Source of the DNA: Candidatus Obscuribacter sp.
GTDB lineage: Bacteria; Cyanobacteriota; Vampirovibrionia; Obscuribacterales; Obscuribacteraceae
Assembly: GCA_016718315.1 (NCBI GenBank)
Contig: JADKDV010000004.1
Location: 124,001 to 188,000 of the forward strand
DNA: 64,000 nt
Direction of reading: 5' to 3'
Part shown: piece after piece, positions 25,895 to 35,035 of the stretch
Layout: each line of letters opens with the position of its first letter
Numbering within the stretch: position 1 is the first letter of the stretch
The notes under the pieces: model-generated
Told to the model about the DNA's origin: nothing
Databases searched by the model: none
What the model saw: the letters and a program-made list of their open reading frames with translations, nothing else
Program-made: the position numbers and the translations under genes

Positions 25895-26100
25895 GCAAGC
25901 ACCTGCAGTAAAATGGCGACACGAATAATTGAAAAAAGTATGGTGATCTTAACACGATAAAATTCCTGTTAGATCGACTATCATTTGCACATCGAAAATT
26001 GGATAGATATCAAGGCGTTGCTAGTTCCGGGTGACAACCTGGAAATCAGACTGGTGGGCGCTCTAGACTATAGACGGATGCCAATATCGTTCTTTAATAG

Positions 26101-27306
26101 GTGCAATTAGTGCAGCTAGCGGTACATAAGCAATCATGGACAGTGTTGGGCATAGTCGCCTATGCATTGTTTATGGATTACTTCCTTTATGGCTTGATTG
26201 TGCCTCTGGGTCCATACTCTCCAGCCAAAGTTACTAGCGAGCATGAGATCGGTATGCTCTACGGCGCCTACGCCATCGGCGTGCTTGTAGCAACTCCGGT
26301 CTTTGGCTATCTGGGAGACCGCCTGGGCTGCCGTCGCCCCATGCTCATCGGCGTGGCTTTGAGTGTCCTGGCTGTAGTCTTATTTTGTTTTGGCTCACAT
26401 TTTTATTGGGCATTACTGGCTCGCTTTGCTCAGGGTGCAGCCGCTGCTGCCTCCTGGACTGCTGGTCTGGCCCTTGTGGCAGAGCACTATGTTGAGAAGC
26501 GAGTACAGATGATGGGTCTGGCTATGGTCGGCAGCACCGCTGGCTCAGTGCTCGGTCCGGTGGCCGGCGGCTGGTTGTTTGATATGGGCGGATACAATTT
26601 GCCATTTATCGTCACCGGTGCGATGGTGGCTATCGATGCCTGTTTGCGCATTTTCTTTTTGCCTCCCGAAAAGGGCTCCACCGAAAAGGCACCAGATTTA
26701 AAAGCTCTCCTGCTCGACAAGTCTATCCTTGTGGCTGGTCTGGCTGTGGCAGTAGCGGCAGCCGGCTGGGGTATCATCGAGCCTTTGCTGCCCAATCAGC
26801 TCAAGGCTGGTGGCGTATCGCCCGGTCAGGTTGGTTTGATTTTTACGGTATCATCAATCGTTTATGGCTGTTTTGCCCCTGTTGTAAGCTGGGTCTCAGA
26901 GCGTGTTTCGGTTAAAAAGACAATTTGTTTTGGTATTGTGGGGATGGCCCTGACCTTACCTCTTTTGGCTTTAACTAAGGGCATAGTAATGGTGGGAGCC
27001 TGTCTCTGTCTGGTAAATGTAGCTTATGCATTTTTGCTCAATCCCACATCAGCGGAGCTGGGTAATGCAGTTGATAGACGCGGCATGAATTGTTATGCCG
27101 CTGTTTATGCCGTTTACAACATAACTTATTCGCTCGGTATGATGAGTGCCGATACCTTTGCTTCAGAGTTATCCGAGCATATGTCATTTCTTCAAGTTTT
27201 ACTTTGTATGAGCGGCACATTGCTTTTAAGCATCCCGCTAATCCTTAAAGGTGTCCCAGATCAAGCCCCCGAGCCGGCTGTCGAGCCGGAGTTAGTAGTT
27301 GAGTAA
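26101..27306 (+). CDS. MFS transporter (paralogue of 18312-19490)
   Basis: 401 residues and 12 helices. It shares LYGAYAIGVLVATPVFG, the GAAAAASWTAGLALVAEHY segment and NPTSAELGNAVDRRG with the carrier at 18312, so the two arose by duplication. The start is taken as GTG 26101; a second GTG at 26110 is possible, and neither has a strong ribosome site. Its stop is 21 bp before a Rieske oxygenase gene, so the pair is probably an operon for uptake and oxidation of one compound. Confidence 0.87.
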   Translation: MQLVQLAVHKQSWTVLGIVAYALFMDYFLYGLIVPLGPYSPAKVTSEHEIGMLYGAYAIGVLVATPVFGYLGDRLGCRRPMLIGVALSVLAVVLFCFGSHFYWALLARFAQGAAAAASWTAGLALVAEHYVEKRVQMMGLAMVGSTAGSVLGPVAGGWLFDMGGYNLPFIVTGAMVAIDACLRIFFLPPEKGSTEKAPDLKALLLDKSILVAGLAVAVAAAGWGIIEPLLPNQLKAGGVSPGQVGLIFTVSSIVYGCFAPVVSWVSERVSVKKTICFGIVGMALTLPLLALTKGIVMVGACLCLVNVAYAFLLNPTSAELGNAVDRRGMNCYAAVYAVYNITYSLGMMSADTFASELSEHMSFLQVLLCMSGTLLLSIPLILKGVPDQAPEPAVEPELVVE

Positions 27307-27327
27307 AGAGCAAGCAAGGAGCAAATT

Positions 27328-28440
27328 ATGCAGCAAGCGGTAGCAAAATCCAGCGAATTGATAGCAGGACTGGAACGTGGTGAGTCCCTTCCAGCAAGCT
27401 GGTATACCGACCCGGCTTTTACTGAGCAAGAGATTCTCAAAATCTTTCGCAAGACCTGGCAGTATGTAGGTCCTATGCAAAAGCTCAAGACTGTCGGTGA
27501 TTTTATCACTGGCTATGTGGGCGAAATCCCTGTGGTTGTGGTGCGCAATCAAGAAGGACTGGCTGCTTTTGTCAATGTTTGCAGACATCGTCGTCATGAA
27601 GTGATGAAGGGCTGCGGTAACTCTAAAATTATGCAGTGCCGTTATCATGCCTGGACTTACAATCTAGAAGGCGAGCTAAAAGCTGCTCCTAGAGCCGATC
27701 GTGAAGAGAACTTTTGCCTGGATGACTATCCACTACTCTCACTCAAAGTCGAGACTTTCGGTCCCTGGGTCTTTGTCAATGCCGATGAAAACTCACGCTC
27801 CCTGGAGAGCTACTATGGACCAGTAATGGAAATCATCGCTCAAAGTGGTATCGAGCTAGATAAGTTGGAGCTTTGGAGCCGCGATGAATGGAGCAGTGAC
27901 GCCAACTGGAAGACCATGCTCGAAAACTATCTCGAATGCTATCACTGTGCCGTAGCTCACCCTGGTTTTAGTGCTGCCATCGACGTCGATCAAGATAGCT
28001 ATAAGCTCAATTCGCATGAGTATTTTTCCAGTCAGGTTGGTCATGTCCGTGATTCGGCTTTAGAGGGCAAGAGCAAAGTAAAAATCTACGATGCCTCAGG
28101 CTCTATCAAACAAGCTCAATATCACTTGCTGTGGCCTAACTTCACTATCAATATCAACCCTGGTTATCCCAATCTCTCAATTGACCTGTGGCAGCCCGAT
28201 GGCCCTAACAAAGCCAAAGGTATCTCCGAGCAATATTTTGCTCCAGGTGTTGATAAAAAATGGGCTGAAGAATTGATCCACTTTAACCAGGAAGTAGGCG
28301 CTGAAGACGATGAACTGACTAACTCAGTACAACGTGGCTTACTGGGTGGTATCCCGCCAGTAGGTCGTTTCCTCACCAACAGTGAGCATCTCTGCATTCA
28401 CTTCCAAAAGCTCATGGTGCGCCACATCATGGCAGACTAG
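27328..28440 (+). CDS. Rieske non-heme iron oxygenase, choline/betaine-type alpha subunit
   Basis: 370 residues. The Rieske 2Fe-2S ligands are Cys85-x-His87 (VCRHRRHEVM) and Cys104-x2-His107 (CRYHAWTY). Mononuclear iron ligands are His206 and His211 in ENYLECYHCAVAHPGF, the pattern of choline monooxygenase, glycine betaine (GbcA) and carnitine oxygenases rather than of aromatic dioxygenases. A reductase partner is not nearby. AAGGAG lies 8 nt before the ATG. Together with the upstream MFS gene it suggests oxidation of a quaternary or other small amine (inference). Confidence 0.9.
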   Translation: MQQAVAKSSELIAGLERGESLPASWYTDPAFTEQEILKIFRKTWQYVGPMQKLKTVGDFITGYVGEIPVVVVRNQEGLAAFVNVCRHRRHEVMKGCGNSKIMQCRYHAWTYNLEGELKAAPRADREENFCLDDYPLLSLKVETFGPWVFVNADENSRSLESYYGPVMEIIAQSGIELDKLELWSRDEWSSDANWKTMLENYLECYHCAVAHPGFSAAIDVDQDSYKLNSHEYFSSQVGHVRDSALEGKSKVKIYDASGSIKQAQYHLLWPNFTININPGYPNLSIDLWQPDGPNKAKGISEQYFAPGVDKKWAEELIHFNQEVGAEDDELTNSVQRGLLGGIPPVGRFLTNSEHLCIHFQKLMVRHIMAD

Positions 28441-28454
28441 CGCAGTAGGTAAGA

Positions 28455-29336
28455 TTACTTCTGTATCTCCACGATCTCGTCAATGACCGGTGTATCGTCA
28501 GCTGGCGTATTGTCTTGATTGTCGCGGTTTTTGTTTTTGTTGCGCGCGGTCAGTGGCAGTGCGATGGCTGCTGGTATGGCTATGGCTGCCGCGGTCAAAA
28601 AGATTGAGGCGCCTATTAACATTGCCTTTTGCTTTTTGGTGTATTCCTTAGCGGAGATGGCAGCCTCTAGCCGTTTGCGACCGACCACGGACATAAAGTC
28701 ATCGCGCGTCTGGTCTAGCTCTACGCGCACTATTTTGGCCTGCAGGTTGTTGCTATTGGTGGTGTCGATTGGCACTCCCTGTGGGGTAAAGAGCATGCCG
28801 CTAAATGTGTAGACGCGGCTTGAGACCACTGACTTAATTTGGCTGAGTGGGATTGTGCGGGTGATAAACTTTTGCACAAAAGTGATGTCAGTGTCGCTTA
28901 TCGACTGGATTTGACCTTCTAGTGGGCGGCCATCTAGAGTGGTCAATATATCATCGAGAGTTTTGTCTTCGCCGATTAATTCATCTAGTTTTGGTCCTGA
29001 GTCAAAGTAGCAAAAACCTCTGATTTTGACTTCGTTTTCGGCTTCTTTGTAGAGGTGCACATTAAAGGCCAGTCCGCCAAAATACGGCTCTTTGACACCG
29101 CCTTTGCCGGTTTTAAATATCGATAGCCGCTCACCATCAAAGCTAACGGTAAAATTAGAGTCAATGATATTGCCGATTTTGGGAGCAGCCGCTTCGCCGT
29201 GCACTAGATATGGTGCTTCGCGTGCCGGCCTTATGACGCTAAAACTGCCAGCCCAGACTGGTAAACTGCCGGTGTTAATGATACAAAGCGTTAGTGCTAG
29301 CGCTAACGAGCGTGGTTTATGGGGAGCAAATATCAT
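28455..29336 (-). CDS. Unknown exported protein with C-terminal membrane anchor
   Basis: 293 residues. A signal peptide (about 10-30) is followed by a mostly beta region containing paired LEGQIQSISDTDITFVQ and IPLSQIKSVVSS strands. One long hydrophobic helix (about 240-265) and a charged Asn/Asp-rich tail end the protein. Its start overlaps the stop of the upstream gene by 4 nt, so the two are coupled. No family recognised. It is convergent with the Rieske gene. Confidence 0.7.
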   Translation of the reverse strand: MIFAPHKPRSLALALTLCIINTGSLPVWAGSFSVIRPAREAPYLVHGEAAAPKIGNIIDSNFTVSFDGERLSIFKTGKGGVKEPYFGGLAFNVHLYKEAENEVKIRGFCYFDSGPKLDELIGEDKTLDDILTTLDGRPLEGQIQSISDTDITFVQKFITRTIPLSQIKSVVSSRVYTFSGMLFTPQGVPIDTTNSNNLQAKIVRVELDQTRDDFMSVVGRKRLEAAISAKEYTKKQKAMLIGASIFLTAAAIAIPAAIALPLTARNKNKNRDNQDNTPADDTPVIDEIVEIQK

Positions 29337-30808
29337 TGGATTTTATCCTCTCCTGTGAGCATTTGCTCAAGCACCGTCAGGGTCCTGAGGCGCTCCTCAA
29401 GCAGCATCTCGGGCATTAGTTTAAAGCGCCTAAACTCACGGTCGTGTTTGATTTGATCGGCAAACCACCAGGCTGATAAGCCCACTGATGCTGCTGATGC
29501 GCAAGTGCTGGTAGCAGCTCCAGCAAAGGCCAGGCTGTTTTGGGCAAAAGGATTGTTACGGCATTTATAAAGTCCAACAGCGTTAAACACGTCCTGCGAC
29601 AACCCGGCCACGCCCAAAAGAGGACCGGAGACATTGGACTGTAGCGCTATTTTAGATTGTCTACGGATGTCGCCGAGACGTTTGTCGATAAATTTGTCAT
29701 AGCGCGTCGACCAGTATGAATAGATGGCCAGCCTGGATGCAATTGGACCTAGTTGTGATTGAGTTAGTTCATCGGCGCATGCTGTCAATCCTTCCAGATT
29801 GATCATCAATTTTTTTGCGTCTTCTTCTGCGTCCTTGGGGCTTTCTTTTAGCTCGCGTGAGAGCTTTGACCAGTGATATTTGTAGAGATGGGTGTTGGCA
29901 AAAGTGGTGGCAGGGGCTTCTGCAGTAAATAGTGCGTCTGAGACAAAGCCACACTTAAGTGCATCAAAAGCCAGATCTGGTTTGCGTGAGGCTTTGAGAC
30001 CGAGGATATAAGAGGCAAAACTGACACTGTAAGCGCCTACGTCCATGGCATAAAAGACGTTGTTGCTTGATTGGTTGGATTTGATGTCGCTGTAGACGTC
30101 GGTAAACTCGTACACACACCAGTCGCGGAAGGATTTGAGTACTTTGCCCTCAGCTACGTAAATCTCATAGGCAGGGCGGTTTGCCAGTTTGGCTACGGCG
30201 GCGTCTCGCTTTGCTGTGAGGGCATCTATCACTTTGAGCCTGCCTATGACATTGTTTTTGGCTGATGTCGGGTCTTCTTTGTGGATTTTGTTTTTTATTG
30301 CTAAGAGTCCGTTGGAGCAAAGCTCAATAGCTGAGCTGGATGCGCCCAATACCGAGCCTGTCAATCCTACCCGTCCAGAGCCAGCAAAGACTCTGCCGGA
30401 GACGTCCTCGGGTGTATTGAAGTGTTTGGCGGTCTCAAAAGTGTTGACTATATTTGAGCCTAAAAATGATCCACCCGCTGCTTGCTGTGCCAGGAAGAAG
30501 CGAACACGACGACCTTTGGGCTCCTGGTTGCCTGAGATGCGGTATTTGATGTAATAGCGCTCCAGGTCTATCTCTTTGAGCAAAAGCTCATTGGTCAAAT
30601 CGATAATCTCAGCGGTCTCAGCGCTGCCATCGACTATGGCGGATGCAGCCAATGGCGATTTTGCTTGTGTGCTTGCTTGCGTACTGGATGTATTAGCTAA
30701 CGCCGCTGCGTCCGGTTGGCTCTCTGCTGGCTGGGCAAACCCTGCTGGAGTTGCGCAAAGCAACAAAATAACCTGCCACAACACCAATATCTTCTTTTTT
30801 TGTGGCAT
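29333..30808 (-). CDS. Unknown exported protein, about 490 residues
   Basis: An ATG at 30808 gives a clean signal peptide (KKKILVLWQVILLL...AGFAQPAES); a TTG at 30823 is the alternative. The mature part is largely helical, with glycine/alanine-rich hydrophobic patches near residues 150-170 and 400-470 (LLGVAGLSQDVFNAVGLYK, FAGAATSTCASAASVGLSAW) that may insert in a membrane. It is coupled to the next gene by an ATGA overlap. I do not recognise the family. The pair may form an envelope complex. Confidence 0.7.
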   Translation of the reverse strand: MPQKKKILVLWQVILLLCATPAGFAQPAESQPDAAALANTSSTQASTQAKSPLAASAIVDGSAETAEIIDLTNELLLKEIDLERYYIKYRISGNQEPKGRRVRFFLAQQAAGGSFLGSNIVNTFETAKHFNTPEDVSGRVFAGSGRVGLTGSVLGASSSAIELCSNGLLAIKNKIHKEDPTSAKNNVIGRLKVIDALTAKRDAAVAKLANRPAYEIYVAEGKVLKSFRDWCVYEFTDVYSDIKSNQSSNNVFYAMDVGAYSVSFASYILGLKASRKPDLAFDALKCGFVSDALFTAEAPATTFANTHLYKYHWSKLSRELKESPKDAEEDAKKLMINLEGLTACADELTQSQLGPIASRLAIYSYWSTRYDKFIDKRLGDIRRQSKIALQSNVSGPLLGVAGLSQDVFNAVGLYKCRNNPFAQNSLAFAGAATSTCASAASVGLSAWWFADQIKHDREFRRFKLMPEMLLEERLRTLTVLEQMLTGEDKIQ

Positions 30809-30892
30809 CGTCGGGATTGTCAAGACAGCCTGTCCAGCGCAGAATCCGTAGGATACAACAGTAGCTCAAGGGTGGTCAACGGAGTATATCTA

Positions 30893-33250
30893 TTAAAAAT
30901 CCATTTGCGGATATAGGCTATCTGCCTTTGTTTTGTCGGCGCTGGCGGCGGCGCTATCACCTCTAGCTGAGTGGATTTTTGACCGCACTAGATATGCTTC
31001 TTTGAGATAGGGATCGATGGCAATAGCTTTATTTGCTTCAGATAGAGCGCTGCTCAGGTCTTTGCGTGCTAGTTTGATTGCGGCGCTATTGCTGTAGACA
31101 ATAGCTGGGCGCGATTTGCTTTTGATAGCTTTTTTAAGGTGCTCATCAGCTGCGCTGGTCATGCCCAGATGGTCCTCTACGTATGCCAGATAAGAGAGTG
31201 TTGTAGCAGACAGTGGGTTGAGTGATGCGGACTTTTTAAGATCACTCAGAGCAGCGCGCCATTGATCAAGTTGGATGTAAGTCATCGCTCTTTGTCTGTA
31301 GCCAGGTGGATATTCTTCCAGACTGGTCTCAGAGCTAAACTCTTTGATTGCTTGCTCGTATTGACCGGCAGTACGATAGACTTCGCCGGCCAGGCGCATT
31401 GCACGGGCAGGAAAGGTCTCAATCGAACGAGCTTTATTGAGATTGATTTGAGCGTTTTGCATGTCACCGCTGGCGCCGTAGTAGTATGCCAGCACGCTCC
31501 ACTCTACGCCACGTGCTTCAGATTTAGCCACGGCTGCCTCCGCCGCTTCCTTGGCCTGGCTCATTTCGTGTCTAAACACATACGCCAGGCTAGCCACGCT
31601 CTGGGCTGCTGATGGGGCTTCTCCTTCTGCTTCTTGGGCATGTTTGATGGCGTCAATGGTAGCGTCATAGTCGCCCATTTTTAGATAGCAGGTGCCTAGC
31701 ATGTAGTAATAAAAGCCGTTATTGGTATCGAGTTTGATTGCCTTTTGCCAATCTGCAATAGCATCGGTATATTGCTCATTGACTTGATTTACAGAGGCTC
31801 TGGTTTCAAAACTTGATGCCGAATCTGGTGCCATTTTGATGATTAGATTGGCATCTTTTGCCGCTAAATCTGCTTTGGCTAACATCACGTATTCCATCGC
31901 CCTTCGTCTCAGGGCTTCGATATAATCTGGCTTTATTTTGAGTGCATCGCTATAGTCGTCCACTGCATTAGTACGTTCATCACGCATGCTGTGCAGACTG
32001 CCACGGTTAAAATAACCCTGAGCATCATCAGGGTGACGCTCAATATAGCTTGTCCATTGTGTCAGGGTTTTGCCCATAAAAGTCTCGGGGCGCTGCGAGA
32101 TTGGCGCAATGTCAGTATCGACAACGGGTGTCGGACGTGGCATGGCAAAGAGTCCAACCATACCGCCCAAGACGATTATCGATGCCAGTCCCACAAAAAT
32201 AGCTTTGTTTTTACCTGGTGCTGCTCCAGGTTTGGTGTGTTTTTTGATCTTATGAGGCACTATTGGTCTGCCATCATGTACTCGTTCCAGGTCGTTTTGC
32301 AATTCGCTAGCGTTTTGATAGCGATCTTGTGGTGACTTTTGTAAGCAGCGCATGATTATTTGTTTAAGGTCGCTAGTGATGCCTACGTTGTTGGGCAGAG
32401 GCGGCGGATCTTCGTCGAGATGTTTGAGTATTACTCTGACTGGATTGGCGCCACTAAAAGGCGACACTCCGCTCAAAGTCTCATGCATAATGCAGCCAAA
32501 ACTATAGATATCAGAGCGTTCGTCTATTTCATCGCCTCGACACTGTTCCGGGCTCATATACAGCGGTGTGCCGAGGAGTTCACCGGTTTGAGTCAATTTG
32601 GCTTTGTCGGCTCTGTCCTGGTCGGTAATCTTGGCGATGCCAAAGTCCACGATTTTGATCAGATCAGTGCCCGCGGCGCTCTTTGTCACGATGATATTGC
32701 TGGGTTTGAGATCGCGGTGCACTATACCTTTGAGGCGGGCATGGACTAGAGCGTCGGCTATTTGTAAAAACAATTCAAGAGCGCGACCGACTGGCAGGAC
32801 TGTTTCTTTTTTGAGCAGTGTCTCCAGGCTATCACCGTCGATGTAGTCGAGTAGCATGTAAGGCTGTCCGCCAGGTGTTGTACCTATGTCGTAAACAGTG
32901 GCTATATTGCCGTGGACGAGAGTGCGAGCCGCTTGTGCTTCATGTTCCAGACGTTTTGCCAGGAGCTTTTGCTGGGCCAGATGAGGCGCAATCATCTTGA
33001 GAGCATAAATAGCCCGGGTTTGCTGGTCTAGTACTTTGTATACTTCACCCATGCCTCCACGTCCCACAAAAGCCAGGATCTCATAGCGCTCGCTTACCAG
33101 AGTGCCCGTAGTGAGAGTGACAGGTATGTCATTGTCTGGTGCATCTGACTGTCCTGTACTCTCAGGAGTCATTGTTTGATCTACCTCTGGTGTGACGATT
33201 ACCTCTGGAGGTGCTTGTTTCTGTTCTTTTGGGTCCATCAAACTTTCCAT
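30893..33250 (-). CDS. Membrane Ser/Thr kinase with TPR extracytoplasmic region
   Basis: 785 residues. Kinase domain about 53-320: FVGRGGMGEVYKV, YALKM, HRDLKPSNIIV, DFGIAKI, LGTPLYMSPEQC and RSDIYSFGCIMHE, all expected catalytic residues present. A membrane helix (about 352-374, KAIFVGLASIIVLGGMVGLF) separates it from roughly ten TPR-like repeats (about 395-780), for example GYFNRGSLHSMRDERTNAVD and AYLVRSKIHSARGDSAAAS. TPRs outside the membrane are likely a protein-binding sensor. The gene is divergent from the TPR-like membrane protein at 33339. Confidence 0.92.
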   Translation of the reverse strand: MESLMDPKEQKQAPPEVIVTPEVDQTMTPESTGQSDAPDNDIPVTLTTGTLVSERYEILAFVGRGGMGEVYKVLDQQTRAIYALKMIAPHLAQQKLLAKRLEHEAQAARTLVHGNIATVYDIGTTPGGQPYMLLDYIDGDSLETLLKKETVLPVGRALELFLQIADALVHARLKGIVHRDLKPSNIIVTKSAAGTDLIKIVDFGIAKITDQDRADKAKLTQTGELLGTPLYMSPEQCRGDEIDERSDIYSFGCIMHETLSGVSPFSGANPVRVILKHLDEDPPPLPNNVGITSDLKQIIMRCLQKSPQDRYQNASELQNDLERVHDGRPIVPHKIKKHTKPGAAPGKNKAIFVGLASIIVLGGMVGLFAMPRPTPVVDTDIAPISQRPETFMGKTLTQWTSYIERHPDDAQGYFNRGSLHSMRDERTNAVDDYSDALKIKPDYIEALRRRAMEYVMLAKADLAAKDANLIIKMAPDSASSFETRASVNQVNEQYTDAIADWQKAIKLDTNNGFYYYMLGTCYLKMGDYDATIDAIKHAQEAEGEAPSAAQSVASLAYVFRHEMSQAKEAAEAAVAKSEARGVEWSVLAYYYGASGDMQNAQINLNKARSIETFPARAMRLAGEVYRTAGQYEQAIKEFSSETSLEEYPPGYRQRAMTYIQLDQWRAALSDLKKSASLNPLSATTLSYLAYVEDHLGMTSAADEHLKKAIKSKSRPAIVYSNSAAIKLARKDLSSALSEANKAIAIDPYLKEAYLVRSKIHSARGDSAAASADKTKADSLYPQMDF

Positions 33251-33338
33251 AGGCAGGGTTTATGTCTATATGCCCCTCTGGTGATTTAAACCTTACCATT
33301 GGGAAAGTAAACTATGATCTGGAGCAACTTGAGTCAAA

Positions 33339-35027
33339 TTGTGTAAGCGCCCGAGAGAATATTATGAAAAACAACGAGTCAAAGCCAAAAAAGCCAGGTA
33401 TAGCTGGATCAAACTTTTGCTCTTTGGCGTTTTTAGCTTTGTTATCGTTACTTTTGCAGTGATCTGGAATAAATATGGCGCCGTTATTGCTCAGGTAATG
33501 TTTGTGCCGCAGTGGCGACAGGAATTTGACTCCGCCAAAGAGCACTGGCAGGAAGACCGTCCTCGTGCTCAGCAGATGATTGATAAAGCTATTAAAGATG
33601 CGCATCAATCCAATGCCACACCGTTTCAGTTGATGGCAGTGCACCGTGATTATGCCTGTCTTTTATATGATAATGGTGAATTTCAAAAAGGACATGACGA
33701 AATCACAAAAGCTATTGCTGCTGCTCCCGCCACGTTAAATCCGGTGGAAGCAGACTTGCTCTCCCATGTTTATCAAGAGCGCGGCTGGGAGAGGCACCGT
33801 GAGCATTTTGCGGATGAATCTGAGCCAGATGGTATTGAAGACCAGACCAAATCGGTAGAGGTGTCTGAGAAGGCTTTTGGTGCTAATGCGCATCAGACTA
33901 TAGATAAATTGTCCAGCCTGGCAGTGATGTACAGTGAGGACAACCAAAAAGAAAAAGCAAAAGATGCCTTTGCTAAAGTGATCAATGCCAGCGATAACAT
34001 CAAGGGTTGTGAGGGCTGTGGTTGGTATGCATATGCCATGAAAGCGCGCAGTGAAGCCGGTGAGCGCGACTATAAAAATGCCATGAAAGATTACCTCCAT
34101 GCTTGTACTCTGGCGCAAAGTGATGAGCAAAAGGAGCGCATTTATCAGGAGTTTTATACTGGTGTGAGTTATCACAAACCGCCGCGCTCTACCGGTGCAG
34201 AGAGGGCGCGTGGGCTCTTTAACAAAGGCCAGTACAAAGAGCTTGATGCCATGGCACAAGACCTGCGTAAGAGTGGTAAAGCTTGTGCTGACGGCTTTTG
34301 GGATCTTGATTTGATGTATTGGATCGTTGAGGGCGCTGCTAACAATCATGGGCAAAGTCAGTCAGACTATGAGCAAAGTATATTTGACCTCAACAAATGG
34401 CTAAAAGCAGAGCCCAAGTCAGCTATGGCTCGTATTGCTCTGGCTGATTGTTATGTCGATTATGCCTGGCTTGACAGAGGTGGCGGCTGGGCCAATGAAG
34501 TCACTGATAAAGGTTGGAGGTTGTATAAGGATCGCATTGCTAAGGCCAAGCAAGTGCTCGATGCCAGCCCTCAGCTGTGCAAGCAAGACCCTCGTGCCAG
34601 CTATGTCTATGACCGCATAGCGCTGGCTGGTGAGATAGATCGGGAGCAGTATTTTAAAATGGTCGATGCCTGTCACAAAGATTGGCCTGACTATACGCCG
34701 ATTGACTTGGCTGTAGGCTGGTATCTGCTACCTCGCTGGCACGGTGAAGAATACGACACCGAAAAATACATCGAAAAGCGTGCCACCGAGATTGGTGGCG
34801 TCAAAGGTGACCTGGCTCGTGCTCGTATGGCCTGGAAGAATAGCAAACATCTCAATAATGCCTGGACTGCCGAGTCACCCATGAAGTGGGTCGACGTCAA
34901 ACGGGGCTTTAATGAAATGTTTAAGCAGTATCCAAACGACATTGATGCTCGTCTTGCCTTTATGAATATCTCGCGCAGAGCCCATGACCAGAAAGGATTT
35001 GAACAAGTATTTGAGATGGGCAAATAG
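33339..35027 (+). CDS. Membrane-anchored helical-repeat protein, unknown; start or frame uncertain
   Basis: About 560 residues with one membrane helix near the N-terminus (SWIKLLLFGVFSFVIVTFAV) and a long TPR/Sel1-like helical region outside. Repeated pairs such as QLMAVHRDYACLLYDNGEF and YAMKARSEAGERDYKNAMK are visible. In frame the only upstream start is TTG 33339. A better-looking ATG at 33364 with GAGAGA upstream is in another frame and would reach this frame only by a -1 shift at the A6G run 33387-33393. It is divergent from the TPR kinase and may share its promoter region. No function is assigned. Confidence 0.7.
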   Translation: MCKRPREYYEKQRVKAKKARYSWIKLLLFGVFSFVIVTFAVIWNKYGAVIAQVMFVPQWRQEFDSAKEHWQEDRPRAQQMIDKAIKDAHQSNATPFQLMAVHRDYACLLYDNGEFQKGHDEITKAIAAAPATLNPVEADLLSHVYQERGWERHREHFADESEPDGIEDQTKSVEVSEKAFGANAHQTIDKLSSLAVMYSEDNQKEKAKDAFAKVINASDNIKGCEGCGWYAYAMKARSEAGERDYKNAMKDYLHACTLAQSDEQKERIYQEFYTGVSYHKPPRSTGAERARGLFNKGQYKELDAMAQDLRKSGKACADGFWDLDLMYWIVEGAANNHGQSQSDYEQSIFDLNKWLKAEPKSAMARIALADCYVDYAWLDRGGGWANEVTDKGWRLYKDRIAKAKQVLDASPQLCKQDPRASYVYDRIALAGEIDREQYFKMVDACHKDWPDYTPIDLAVGWYLLPRWHGEEYDTEKYIEKRATEIGGVKGDLARARMAWKNSKHLNNAWTAESPMKWVDVKRGFNEMFKQYPNDIDARLAFMNISRRAHDQKGFEQVFEMGK

Positions 35028-35035
35028 CTGCTGGA

